The notes under the pieces were generated by a model. It worked only from the letters and a program-made list of their open reading frames with translations. It was not told the DNA's origin and made no database searches. Source: Botryotinia globosa (taxonomy: Eukaryota > Ascomycota > Leotiomycetes > Helotiales > Sclerotiniaceae). From it: a stretch of DNA of 64,000 bases. The position numbers and the translations under genes were made by a program. Of this stretch, positions 1-11,668 are shown in pieces. Where the stretch lies: assembly GCA_014898425.1 (NCBI GenBank), contig RCSZ01000004.1:248001-312000 (forward strand). Direction: 5' to 3'. The first letter of the stretch is position 1. Every line of letters starts with the position of its first letter.

Positions 1-170
1 AACTTCTATCTCCTATCTCCTATCTCTCACCTCCTATCTCTTTCCTTCATATTCGTAATCTCCATATCCCATTAATCCTCATTCATCCCCAATAATCAAA
101 TTTCCAGAAAAAACCCTCGAAAATCAATCATTATATGCTCCTTTGTTTCTATGAAATACAAATACCATTC

Positions 171-268
171 AATCCAATCCAATCCAATTCAATTCAATCC
201 AATCCAATCCAATCCAATCCAATTCGATTCGATTCGATTCGATTCGGTTCGATTCGATTCGATTCAAT
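171..268. repeat. Pentanucleotide microsatellite (AATCC then GATTC)
   Basis: Runs of AATCC/AATTC units switch at about position 226 to GATTC units with one GGTTC variant. It is a simple-sequence tract with no coding content. Confidence 0.9.
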
Positions 269-2677
269 AGTCAATATCTGATTGAGGTTATTGTGGAAGA
301 TTTCCAAGAAGATGGATATGGATAGCTACCTGTGTAAATTTACACGGATGATGATTACGAGGGAGGATATCAAGTTATGACAACTGTATTTTATGCGCAG
401 CACTTGAATTAATTAGATGAGAAGCGCAGAAAGATTGCAGTAGCTACTACATAGGTCAGAAACCTGCTAGCTGTGTATGAATGGTGATTGAGAAATGAAC
501 AATCTCGCTCGCTACACTAAGAAAACTTATTCTCAACACCCAAGGAAATTCTCTTGCCACTCCTTTCACCACATACTTTCAACATCGTATCCCCTCCCCT
601 ATCTTCAACAAGACTCTCGCACTGCGGCACCTGCTCCTCTAAATTTATCCCCAGCACCACCGCCGCCATAAATATCTCCATCGCGGCCTCCGCGTCATCA
701 CTTCGTATCCTTCATACTACCCCCCTTTCGCAAATACACATACACACTCTTTGTAGATATCTCGTCACGTCTGTATAAACGGATACCTATCGTTGTCATT
801 GATTTCATAACCCTGACACGGAAATCCTTCTCGCCTAACGCCACTCAAGACCATGAATGCATTCATAATAAAACCATACTAACCAAAACAGACCCGAGAA
901 GACAGAATTTCGGAACGCTGAAGCGACAAACTCAACACGTCTGATCTCATTCACAGCCTTGGATACATGATGGATATTCTTCCTACCCTGTTGCAAAATC
1001 CGATGCTGTCTCCATTACCATACCCATACAACTTTCGCCTTCTCCAAAGATTTACCAATATCTAGAGTGACATCGTGAACAGCAGTGGACAAACATACTG
1101 TATATCTCTGGCGCACTGTGTATTTGATTATGACGAGTATCAGAACACACCCCAGACTTAGGATGGGGGAAACTTATCGCACAACTTTGGGCATGACTGA
1201 AATGTTACAGATGAGGTCATTGACAACAATGGGTTGAGAGATATAGCGAGTGCACAAGGACCCTTGCCGTGTGTTGAGTTTACAAGTAATTAATAAGGTC
1301 AGAACGTATTTGTTCAAAGAGGATGTATGACAAGGTTACGATTGACTGTTGTTAGTAGATGAATTCTGGTTTAATTTTGATTTGCTTGTGAAATTTGATT
1401 GGGAATTCGGGATGAGGGTATGTACTGATACTGATATAAACAGCGACAGAAATGGTATAAAGTAGTAGGATAGATATGAAGGTGAAATGGTGTTGGCCGA
1501 AGATTTACCCTTCGAGACAGAAATTGTTCGAGTATAATGTCAATCAGGGACTCATAGATAAGCTCGAGGATTATTGTGAAAGCAAAAAGGGTAAAGGGAT
1601 ATCATAAGAAAGGTCTTTCCGATACAATGTCCGCTTTGCTGGTCACACTAATGTCCAATCGAACTTTAGGGCCGTAATCTCAGAAGTTTATAGATGCGGA
1701 CGGGAATGTAGGCTGAGAATCATGAATGTCGGTTGAAGTCGAATAAATGCACGATGTTTATTAACCTGATAAGCTCGCCCTATACTTGAATGCCACGCAA
1801 TTGACATGCCATATCTCTAACAATACGGAGTCAACTTGATAAGCCATGGCCAATGTCAATATCAATTGACGAGATATACTTTATATCAGATTTGTAACTT
1901 GTTGAGAAAGATAAAAAATGTCGGTCAATATCAGAATTGAAGTCTTTCATTCGACATATGAAGATGCAATACCCACACGAGTACATGGGTTGTGTATGAA
2001 ATGTGCAGGTATCCTAGAAGTAAAACGATCGAATCGAACTGTTTACCCTTCTTGCTCATCTGTACACTTAAGCCTCGATGATCGCGTGTGCGCGCGGGAT
2101 TGGAAACACTCGCTTCCTTGGATTCATGTGGTTTAATGTGAGGGGTGAGACGTGAGACCTTATGTATGATACATATCATAATCGTAGAGATCTTTTGAAA
2201 CAAAACAAAACAAATCAAATGAAAAGGAACATTCCGAGAAGATGTAAGAAGACTTGCCAACACAGATCATATTTGCTTTCATGGTAATGATTTGAAGGAA
2301 GGATGGCATCATCATCATGATCATGATCATGATCATGATCATCATCATCATCATCAATAAAGCAAAAGATTCTTGATCGCCTCAAGGTTCAGGTCTTGTG
2401 ATGTTATTGGGTCCTTGAGTCTTTCCAAGTTTTCATCCATTCATGGTACAGTAGGTACATTTTGTCAAGGTGTGAAAAGTGTATGCATGCAGCGATATGT
2501 ACCCCATGCCAGGGATTCCTTTGAGTCTTTGTTCAGCATTGTTGGAACATTGGGTTGTAGTCTTTGCGTTTCTGGGGAAGAGAATGAAAGATTTTGTTGA
2601 GTTGTAAAGATGGAGTATTCAAAGCAAGAGGAATCTTCTTGCGTGTCAGTTCAAGTATGTGGAAAGAAGTGTTGGGT

Positions 2678-2836
2678 GAATGAGTTTAGATGATCAGGTG
2701 ATTGGAATGAGTTTAGATGATCAGGTGATTGGAATGAGTTTAGATGATCAGGTGATTGAGGGAATGATTTGACCACCTCGACCACCTCGACCACCAACCA
2801 CCAACCACCAACCACCAACCACCAACCACCAACCTA
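2678..2836. repeat. 27-bp tandem repeat followed by CCAACCA tract
   Basis: Three near-perfect copies of a 27-bp unit beginning GAATGAGTTTAGATGATCAG are followed, after a few bases, by CGACCAC units and then CCAACCA heptamers. Two unrelated minisatellites lie side by side. Confidence 0.85.
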
Positions 2837-3618
2837 TAAAGTTGTGCGATATCGGCCACGAGCATATCGGTGAATGTTAAATTGTCCTCCGACTTTGTAC
2901 GGAGTAACCAGACCATACCACACCATACCGGTACTGTACTCGCTCCTACTGTATGTATACGAAGGACCCAGTCGAGCCAGTACCGACCGATCAAAGGCAA
3001 AAGGAGTTTTGTGGGGAAATGCTTCAAAGGGAATGTGATTGGCTGGTTGGCTGGTGCCTGGTTGGCTATGGCCCTTTAAGAAGGAGCGGGAGGTGTTGAT
3101 TTCAGGGTCCAACCAACCAGGGTCAAAAGGGAAAAGGGAAAGAGACAAACTCATGTGATCAACGTTGCATGAATGAAGGAGATGGGATGGGGCGATGAAG
3201 ATGAGATACATGGTTGATATTGTCGATTTGATGGAATGACTTGGACTTGGACTTGAACTTGGGAGATGGGGGAAGATATGATGAATATGTATACTCGGTC
3301 TGGTGGTGGTGGTCGGTATCTCGTAGGTTTGTATAGCACAAGTACAAAGTATTGAATTTAAAATGCAATGGCGGATGACATAGTACGTGATAGTCCACGG
3401 GTATTCATAGAAGGTTTCTTCTTCTTCTTCTTCTTCCTCTACTACCATACCAGACTTCACTACCAACTTCACTCAAAACGGCTGTGAAGAAAGTAAGTGA
3501 AAGTATTGTATTAGCGTCATTCCTTTGATCCAAAGTGGTATGGCGCCAATAGATAATGAATGATAATCAATGATAAGAACCTTTTGCATTTCGATATCAC
3601 GAGTACCCGTGGACGACT

Positions 3619-3848
3619 AATGACTGACTGACTGACTGACTGACTGATTGACTGACTGATTGACTGACTGACTGACTGATTTAAAGAAAAGAAAAGAAAA
3701 GAAAAGAAAAGAAGAACAAGACTCACTTCACTCACTCATCGGATTATAAATCTTTCTTCTCTCTATTTATCTATTGATCTCTTACCTCTCTCTCTCTCTT
3801 ACCTCTCTCTCTCTCTCCCTCTCTCCCCCCCCCCCCTCTCTCTCTCTG
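3619..3848. repeat. TGAC, AAAAG and CT-rich simple repeats
   Basis: A TGAC tetramer tract (3619-3680) leads into AAAAG pentamers (about 3684-3711) and then CT-rich sequence containing a run of C (3777-3848). CT-rich tracts are common in promoters and leaders of filamentous fungi; here this one lies about 0.75 kb upstream of the ATG1 start. Confidence 0.8.
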
Positions 3849-4585
3849 CTCTACTTACAAATCGGATTATTACATCTGGTGATCCTCACCCTAATAAGGT
3901 TACCTCACTTATTATTCCTTCGACCGTACCTGCCTAGGTAGATACTATTCGCGCAATCATCAATATCATACTTATTATAATACCTCTCCCTCGACATACA
4001 ACAACTTCATGCTCAAAAATCCTTGTCAACATTTTATCAATCCACCTTCCTACCTTCAGTCGTGATACTTCAAAATTAAAACGGCTTTGATCGAATCATT
4101 AACTTGAACTCGGCAGATCTATCTACAAACAGCCTTTCATTATCCTGATCCTCGACAATAACCAGCCAACCGGGTTCCAATAATCTCTCTCCGCCATCAA
4201 CATCGTACAACACACGAGCCGCAGATACCTTTCGACCTTTGGTCTTTGGTCTTTCTGCCGTAGGAATACCTTAGATATACCTTAGAGAGGCCTTGGCCAT
4301 TTCCTGAAAGGCTTGCCAATCACTACCGAGGGCGCGCATATCAGCAAGCTCAACTTCGATCCTGTTACCTAACATATTTCATCGTCGTACAACCTCCTCA
4401 TTCTAAACCTTCTCGATACACACAACTTCATTCATTTCTTCGTCTTATCATAGCGACAATAAGTGTGTCGATGCAGACGATTATTTCATCAAGCATATTG
4501 CCTCTTTCGAGTTGTTGAGTCGAGGGGAGGATCTTTGCAGAAACTGAGAAGGATATTATACCTTCCTGGGTGAACAATCGCAGTT

Positions 4586-7500
4586 ATGGCTTCAACAACT
4601 ACGTCAACTTCATCCTTGTCGTCACGGCGACAAAAGACAGGCGTGGGATCTTTTACTATCAATGAGCAAATTGGTAAAGGGAGCTTTGCCACGGTTTATC
4701 GGGGTACACATATGGTATGTAATTGAGTAGATGGCAGCCTTGTCATCTTATCTACTGTTTATGATGATTCTTGAGAGCTTTCAGGACCCAGATCTCTACA
4801 ACTCCTGTCTCATATTCTCTCACACTTCTGATGCTAACGCGTCTTATCACAGCCCAGTGGAAATCTCGTGGCGATCAAGTCCGTAAACCTATCCAGACTT
4901 AATAAGAAACTCAAAGATAACCTATATGTCGAAATCGAAATATTAAAAAGCCTTTACCATCCTCACATTGTTGCCCTGATTGATTGCAGAGAATCTACTT
5001 CGCATATACATCTGATGATGGAATATTGTGAATTGGGGGACTTGTCGTATTTCATTAAGAAGAGGGACAGACTGGCCGATAACCCGACGCTTTATGATAT
5101 GGTTAAGAAATATCCTATGCCAGTTGAAGGCGGACTCAACCAAGTTGTAGTTCGGCATTTTTTCAAACAATTGTCAAGTGCTATGGAATTCTTAAGGGAA
5201 CGAGACTTTGTACACAGGGACGTTAAACCACAAAATTTACTTCTAATCCCATCACCGGAATGGATAGCAAAGAGGGCGAAAGGTGGGCCAGAAGCTATGA
5301 AAGCGAGCAAGGAATCCGTTGTAGCTATGGTTGGAATCAATTCACTCCCGATGCTTAAATTGGCGGATTTCGGATTCGCTCGATCATTACCATCTACTTC
5401 GCTTGCAGAGACTTTATGCGGTTCACCCCTTTACATGGCACCCGAAATTTTGCGTTACGAGAAGTATGATGCGCGAGCTGATCTCTGGTCTATTGGAACC
5501 GTTCTTTATGAAATGATGACAGGAAGACCACCCTTCAAAGCAATAAATCATGTTCAGTTATTACAAAAAATTGAGAAGAACCAAGACGAAATTAGATTCC
5601 CTAGCAGGGGTATCTATAGCAGAGACTTGAAGGATATTGTGCGACGTCTCCTCAAAAAGAAACCGGAAGATCGAATAACCTTTCCAGAATACTTTGCTCA
5701 CCCAGTGGTGACCGAACCAATTCCTGGCCTGGTTGGAGATGATCGACCAAAGGAAAAATCTCCGGAAACTTCCATCGTCCGTCAGCCATCTTTGAGAGAT
5801 CGTCAGCGTGAAAGTCCGACTGTCACGCACATTGATGCGGCCTATGAATCATTGATTACCAGAGATATTGGGGAGCAATCTCCAAGAACTCCCAATATAG
5901 AATCCAATCAACATTTTGGGACACCAGGTCACAACGCTGCTCGTCCTGGGTCGAGAGATCGACCTCCTCCAATTTCTGCTGCAACTGCTCCAAATGTGGA
6001 TACCTTACCCAGACAAAGAGACCGCACGGATCGCATGGAACCAAACTATACTCCAATTGTGAGAAGTGGGTCCAGGAAACAACGTCACGATGAGCAAGCA
6101 AACTTGCAAACCAAAACCGAGATTCAGTCGAGCAATTCCATAACTGAAGCCGAACAAGATGTTCGTGATGCCAGAGAATATGTTCTAGTTGAGAAGAAAG
6201 CTGTTGAAGTAAATGCTTTTGCTGATGAGATGGCTGCCAGTCCAAGACTTGGACGCGCTAATTCAACGCCCAAACAATTATCCAGAAGACATACATCAAT
6301 GGGAGAACCAAATTCAACAACTGGAGCTGTAGCTGTACCAGCTTCGCGGACAGTCCAAAAAGCAACAGGAAGAACCCAACCGGATACATCATCCGCGAGA
6401 AATTCATATGGTTCTTATGGTAAGACTGGTAGTAGTCCATCAACTGCTTCAGCAATAGCTAAAGCACTTCAAGGAGCAAGTGTGAGAGTGTTTGGAGTTT
6501 CTTGGTCTCCAACTCTCATTGGAAAAGGTCCATCTCCACAACAACTATACAACCCTTATCCCACTTATCCTACACCCAACGCTGGGTTGATTGGAGACGG
6601 CCGACCTATTGATGAGGATCAAAGAGTTGTTAATATTATTGAGGATTCCGCAACCCGAAGTGATGTTGTCTATGGATTTGCTGAAGTCAAATATCGGCAA
6701 CTTATTCCTTTGGCACCTTCTATGAATCACGGCCTAGGAGGCCCAAGTCCCGACAGGATGGGTGATGCCATGGATGAAGATGATGGTCTTACCGTGGAGG
6801 CTATTGTCAATTTATCCGAAGAAGCACTTGTACTATATGTCAAGTCATTATCGCTTCTTTCAAAATCTATGGATATTGCAGGAGCTTGGTGGTCACGAAA
6901 GCAACGTGGTGGAATCATTAGTGGAGGTCACACTCCAGGCAGTGATTCATCTTCAGCAGCTCAAGCAGGAAACCGTATCAACGGTGCAGTTCAGTGGGTC
7001 CGAACTCGATTTAATGAAGTCTTGGAGAAGGCAGAACTTGTCCGACTTAAATTGATCGAGGCTCAAAAACGTCTTCCTGAAGATCATCCAGGGCACCCAA
7101 ACAATCGTTCAACAGCTTCGAGATTGGTCGGTGGATCTTCAACCACTGATGGTGTTGTATTGAGCTCTGGTGTAACCGCTGAAAAATTGATGTACGATCG
7201 TGCTCTAGAGATGAGTCGTACAGCAGCTATCAACGAATTGGCAAATGAAGATCTCCCTGGTTGTGAAATTTCGTATACAACGGCCATTAGAATGCTCGAG
7301 GCAGTTCTCGAAAATGATGAGGAGCTTATTCCTCGAAAGAGATCATCAAGTCTGCGGGAAGATAAGGAGAAATCCGAAGGGGGAGACGTTAATGGTATCA
7401 ATTTTGGTGATAGAAAAGATGTCCTTAAAGGTAACTCCAATTCTTGGGTTTGTGAAAGCTTACATTGGTAACTGAAATGCTAATCCGAAAATAGTACTTC

Positions 7501-7646
7501 AAATGATTCGTACTCGTCTTCAAGTCCTCAAGAAGAAGATGACAGTTATTGCTAGACATCAATCAATGCCACCGCCATCATCATCTCCACGTCGAAGTTA
7601 TAGTGGAGGAACTACTCCTACTATGAATAATACCCCGCCGAAATAA
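4586..7646 (+). CDS. atg1: Serine/threonine protein kinase ATG1 (autophagy initiation)
   Basis: ATG1/ULK-family kinase that starts autophagosome formation at the pre-autophagosomal structure with ATG13 and ATG17. Three exons: 4586-4714, 4853-7430 and 7495-7646. The introns (138 and 64 nt) have GTATGT and GTAACT donors, and a GCTAAC branch site precedes the first acceptor. They join to 952 aa. Visible motifs are the glycine loop GKGSFATVY near residue 35, catalytic K52 in VAIK, HRDVKPQN with D166, DFG with D215, and GSPLYMAPE. A long Ser/Pro/Arg-rich middle follows, then a helical C-terminal region (about 570-930) matching the tandem MIT domains that bind ATG13 in this family. The first exon is needed for the glycine loop, so the ATG at 4586 is well supported. 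The last 50 codons lie beyond the second intron. Confidence 0.95.
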
Positions 7647-8587
7647 ACCATATACAGACAAGCAAGAAAGCTGGTCTTTCGATTAGTCAAATGCATTATG
7701 ATAACATGGACGTAAATGCAAATGCATAGTTTGGGAGTCATTCGAGTTAAACATCTTTCCATCTTTTTTCTCATTCATTTGAAGCTGAATTTTTTGTATG
7801 AGTTTATAGAAATCTCTGGAATTTCTTTGTTTTTCATGTGGATTTGGTTGTTCTTTCCTTTTATTTGAACTGGAATACTTGGATTTGTGCTTGATATGGG
7901 GATTTCATTTGAAAGCAGGCACATGCGACATACACTTCGTCTCACAACCTGTTGATGATTATGATGGAGGGTTGGAATGGTTAAGATTGGCGTTTTTTTT
8001 TTACTTCACACTAGTATCGTTATTTTCAGTTACTGAGCGCTTGTGAATACACAAATTGCTCATTTTTTTTGGGGGGGGGGGGGGGTTTCCAACTATTTGC
8101 AAGATTCAATGGGGTTAGGTTGGGAAGGAGGATGGATGAATTGAAGGTGTTCGATAGAAACAGACACGCACACGCAAATGGATGGATGGATTTAATCGGA
8201 CACTCCCTCTCCTCTCTTATTGGCGGAATACACCCAAGGATTTGGTGTTTGGTTGGGACTTTGATTTTACTTGTTGGATTGAATTGGTAGTTTGGGAAGT
8301 TGTTGAGGGATTTTTTATATTTTGAAGCTTGGCTGTGTTTATGAGGGAAGGGGATCATGGGATATGCGTGCGTACATGGATTGCATTGAATTGCATCATA
8401 GTATCTGAGAAGATGTCTTCATACCATATCGCGAAATGCGGTAGTGGAGATTGTGGATAAGAAGCCAGGAAGTTGGCAAACTCGCAAGTGAGAAGGCAGT
8501 TAAGAATGATCAGGATTTGGGATGTTGGATTTCGGGGAATGGGATGGGGATCGGATGGGAATGGGATGGAATAGGATAGTTTATGGT

Positions 8588-8626
8588 AGGAAGGGATAGG
8601 ATAGGATAGGATAGGATAGGATAGGA
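8588..8626. repeat. AGGAT pentanucleotide tract
   Basis: Seven or more tandem GGATA units, with related GGGAT/GGAAT units just upstream. Confidence 0.85.
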
Positions 8627-9144
8627 TGATACAGATATATTAATCACAACATGAGTGGGTGATCTATAACTATGTTGACCTATTTGTGAGTGAGTGCGTT
8701 TGTGTAAGGATTCATGATACGATGCGTGTGTGGATATGTATGTTGTTGGAAAATAGGTGGTCGTGCGTAAGTGGGTAGGTAGGTAGGTAGGTATGAACAT
8801 TACATATCTCACATCTCACATCCGACCATGGGATTGATTATCATTCTCATATCGAGGTAATTGGATATTTTATGCTGCAATATGCTATGCTATGCCATGC
8901 CATCTTATCCGATCCCAATACCATACACACAAGCTTTCCCCCTCACCCCTCCTCATCCAAACATCTCCTCACACAGGTAGGTAGGTATACTTGCTCACAA
9001 GCCACCGCATCCCAAGAATCCCAAGAATAACAAAGTGCGTTGCATCCAGCAAAAGCGTCATGTTTCCATCCATCCATCCATCCATCTACCAACCATCCCT
9101 TCCTTATCCATTACCTAAAGGAAAATAGGAGGTAGATAGATATA

Positions 9145-9635
9145 AAAAAAACAGTAGATACCCCCACCAAAAATAAAACCCCCCCCCCCTCCCAAATGTC
9201 TTTGCCTTCTATAGGTATAATTGCGACATCAACTTTATAGTTCCGTAACGTCAAGCAAATCGTCATGTTTCCCACCCAATCACTTTTCCCGATATTGCAT
9301 TGCATTTCATTGCATTAAAGAACTTCAATGCTTAATCGTCAAGTAAATTGCAAAAGAAAAACAGTAGATACCTCCAAAAATCAAAACTCCTTCTTCCCAA
9401 TGCCTTTAGGTATAATTGCGACTTACAGTCAAGCAAAACGTCATGTCTTGGTCGCCCAAAACAGTAGATACCTCCCCCCCAAAAAACTCCTGGTATAATT
9501 GCAACTCATGAAAGAAGAGTCTCGCAAAACGTCATGTTTATGTATCATTTTCCCTCCCGTTCGCCGATGCCATTTTAGATCGTAAAACATCTTTGTAATG
9601 AGAAAAGAAAAAGTAAAAACAGTAGATACCCAAAA
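9145..9635. repeat. Degenerate tandem repeat block downstream of ornithine aminotransferase
   Basis: The phrase AAAACAGTAGATACC recurs four times (near 9148, 9359, 9459 and 9616). In the first three units it is followed by a C- or A-rich run, a GGTATAATTGC segment and a GCAAA(A/T)CGTCATGT segment. The units are about 80-210 bp long and increasingly degenerate. The block starts about 100 bp past the stop codon of the minus-strand gene, so it may lie in its 3' UTR. Confidence 0.7.
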
Positions 9636-9731
9636 AGCTTTTGTGAAAACCCTTCTCCGAAAAACGAAACCAAACCTCTCTTTTAGAAAAAAATAAAACA
9701 ATTGCGTGTACTAAATGAGGATTGGAGTTTT

Positions 9732-11443
9732 TCAATTTTCCAATGGGATGTGGACATTCTTCTCGCCGGCAGGAATAACGGCATCTTCTTTCTCACCCTT
9801 GAGGTTTGGTAGTTCCTCGATAGATTCCTTGATGATGGCGAGAGCCTTGTGAATATCTTCCTCGCTGATAACAAGAGGTGGTGCAAGACGAATGATGTTC
9901 TCGTGGGTTGGTTTGGCCTATATGTTGTTAGCCGTATTCTACTCAAACAATTTTCCATCATGAAATAGAAAAGAAGAAACTTACAAGTAAACCCTTGCTC
10001 TTCATCAACATACACAAATCCCAAGCACTGTGACCTCCAGTCTTTGACTCATCAATGACAATAGCGTTCAACAAGCCCTTTCCTCTAACCAGCTTAATCA
10101 TGGGACTGTTGAAATCTTCCAACCCCTTTCTTAAGACATGGCCCAACTTTTCAGCTCTCTCAGTCAATTTTTCTTCCTCCATGATTTCCAAAGCACGAAT
10201 AGAAACTGCACAACCCAATGGGTTACCTCCGTATGTGGAACCGTGAGTACCAGGTTCAATAGTAAGCATAACTTCCTTTGAACTCAAAACGCAAGAGACT
10301 GGGTACATTCCACCAGAAATGGCCTTTCCGAGAGTAACCATATCTGGTTTAATACCAGACCATTCTGAGCAAAGCATACGTCCAGTTCTACCAATACCAG
10401 TTTGAATTTCGTCACAGATCAAGAGGACATTGTGCTTCTTGCAAAGAGCATGAACCTTTGCAAGATAATCATCATCTGGGACAACAACACCAGCTTCTCC
10501 TTGAATTGGTTCGACGATAAAGGCAGCAGTGTTCTTTCCGTGGGCTTCGAGGACAATTTCGAGATCAGAGACATTGTTGAATCTGATTTGTCTCTTGGTA
10601 GTTGGGCATTCAGCACCGACACCTGGAACATATGGACCATAGTTATCGCGAGATTCAGGATCGACGGACATGGAAATTGCGGTCATCTATAATGTAAATA
10701 TGGTATTAGTATCATACAATAGAAACAATTCGAGCGGAGCGAGCTATGGGGGATTGGGGGCTTGCCCCCATGAAGAAGTTTCAAATGACGCTCCGCTGGC
10801 CCTCCAGCTGCTTGAGGGAAGGTAGGCGATGGAGGTGGAGGCGGAAACTCAAGGACAAAGTGATATCAAAAGATGAGAAAGGCTTTGTGCAACATACCGT
10901 TCTTCCATGAAAGTTCTCCGCCGCCGCAAAAATGAGCGCCTTATCCTTCTCAACGCCCTTAACCTTATACGCCCACTTCCTGGCAATCTTAATCGCAGTC
11001 TCTACCGCCTCCGCTCCCGTATTCATTGGCAAAACCATATCATAGCCAAAAACCTGTTTGATCTTCTCCGCCCATTTAGGGAAGACATCGTTATGGAATG
11101 CTCTTGAGGAAAGCGTTAGACGTTGCGCTTGCGCACACAGAGCCGCCACGAGCTCCGGATGGCAATGGCCTTGGTTGACGGCAGAGTAGGCAGAGAGACA
11201 ATCGATGTAGTGGTTTCCCTCGGGGTCCCAGACGGAGGATCCCGAGGCGCGGGCAAAGACGATGGGGAGCGGATGATAGTTGTGAGCTGCGTAGACGTGT
11301 TCGTCGTGGATGGCGGAGGCGGTGGAGGTGGAATGGTATTTGGATTCGGGGATGCTGGTTACGGGGGAGAAGGTGGGGGCGGTGGCTTTAAGTGTGCTAC
11401 CAGTACCGTTGGTGGTGGACAGGGTGTCTGCGTGGGGAGCCAT
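9732..11443 (-). CDS. Ornithine aminotransferase
   Basis: PLP-dependent class-III aminotransferase (ornithine-oxo-acid transaminase, CAR2/OAT type). It moves the delta-amino group of ornithine to 2-oxoglutarate in arginine catabolism. Exons are 11443-10898, 10686-9985 and 9917-9732, giving 477 aa. Visible motifs are [17 protein letters not shown] at the first junction, [12 protein letters not shown] (cofactor-binding Asp near 274) and the Schiff-base lysine in TLGKAISGG near residue 303. The first intron has a GTATGT donor and is 211 nt, long for this window, and carries the hairpin element described separately. The second intron is 68 nt. The start is the first ATG of an uninterrupted frame and the N-terminal region is Ser/Thr-rich. 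The gene is divergent from GPI10, and a hexanucleotide tract lies 130 bp upstream of the ATG. The fungal symbol (CAR2, OAT or otaA) depends on species. Confidence 0.93.
10731..10805 (-). repeat. GC-rich hairpin element inside intron 1 of ornithine aminotransferase
   Basis: Two blocks are shared with the GPI10 intron element in the same sense orientation. One is 41 nt (10731-10771) centred on the palindrome GGGGGCAAGCCCCC. The other is 21 nt (10785-10805) and contains AGCGGAGCGTCAT. Only 13 nt separate the blocks here. A further shared GCCTCCAC lies upstream in the sense direction, near 10825. Confidence 0.8.
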
Positions 11444-11572
11444 GTTTGACGAGAATGTGATTTGTGATGGAAGTATTTGGGGGTTGTTTGTGTATTGTGG
11501 ATTGGATTGTTACTATTATTTTGAGAAGATGTTAGAAATTGAGATTGTAAGTATTGTAAGATGGTGTGTTGT

Positions 11573-11668
11573 AGTTGTAGTTGTAGTTGTAGTTGTAGTT
11601 GTAGTTGTAGTTGTAGTTGTAGTTGTAGTTGTAGTTGTAGTTGTAGTTGTAGTTGTAGTTGTAGTTGC
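11573..11668. repeat. Hexanucleotide microsatellite (GTTGTA)n upstream of ornithine aminotransferase
   Basis: About 16 uninterrupted GTTGTA units (CAACTA on the gene strand) end 130 bp before the ornithine aminotransferase start codon. The tract is therefore in the promoter or 5' leader. A length change here would alter promoter spacing. Confidence 0.95.

Larger units (their letters stand above)
1..4585. other. Long intergenic region upstream of ATG1
   Basis: I see no convincing gene in these 4.6 kb. The open frames are short, most lack an ATG, and they overlap simple repeats. The stretch holds a pentanucleotide tract (171-268), an ATC/ATGATC tract (about 2311-2356), a three-copy 27-bp repeat (about 2678-2760), a CCAACCA heptamer tract (2776-2836), a TGAC tract followed by AAAAG repeats (3619-3711) and a CT-rich tract (about 3777-3848). 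The last 0.8 kb is pyrimidine-rich and is the likely promoter and 5' leader of ATG1. A gene ending just left of the window cannot be excluded. Confidence 0.6.
7647..9731. other. Convergent intergenic region between ATG1 and ornithine aminotransferase
   Basis: No gene is supported in these 2.1 kb. The stretch holds T-rich 3' flank of ATG1, a poly-T/poly-G run (about 8064-8085), an AGGAT pentamer tract (about 8588-8626), a short GTAGG tract near 8775, and a degenerate repeat block at 9145-9635 listed separately. Confidence 0.55.

Noticed and set aside
2160..2357. Met-rich minus-strand frame
   Set aside because: It is the translation of an ATGATC/ATC microsatellite; no coding context.
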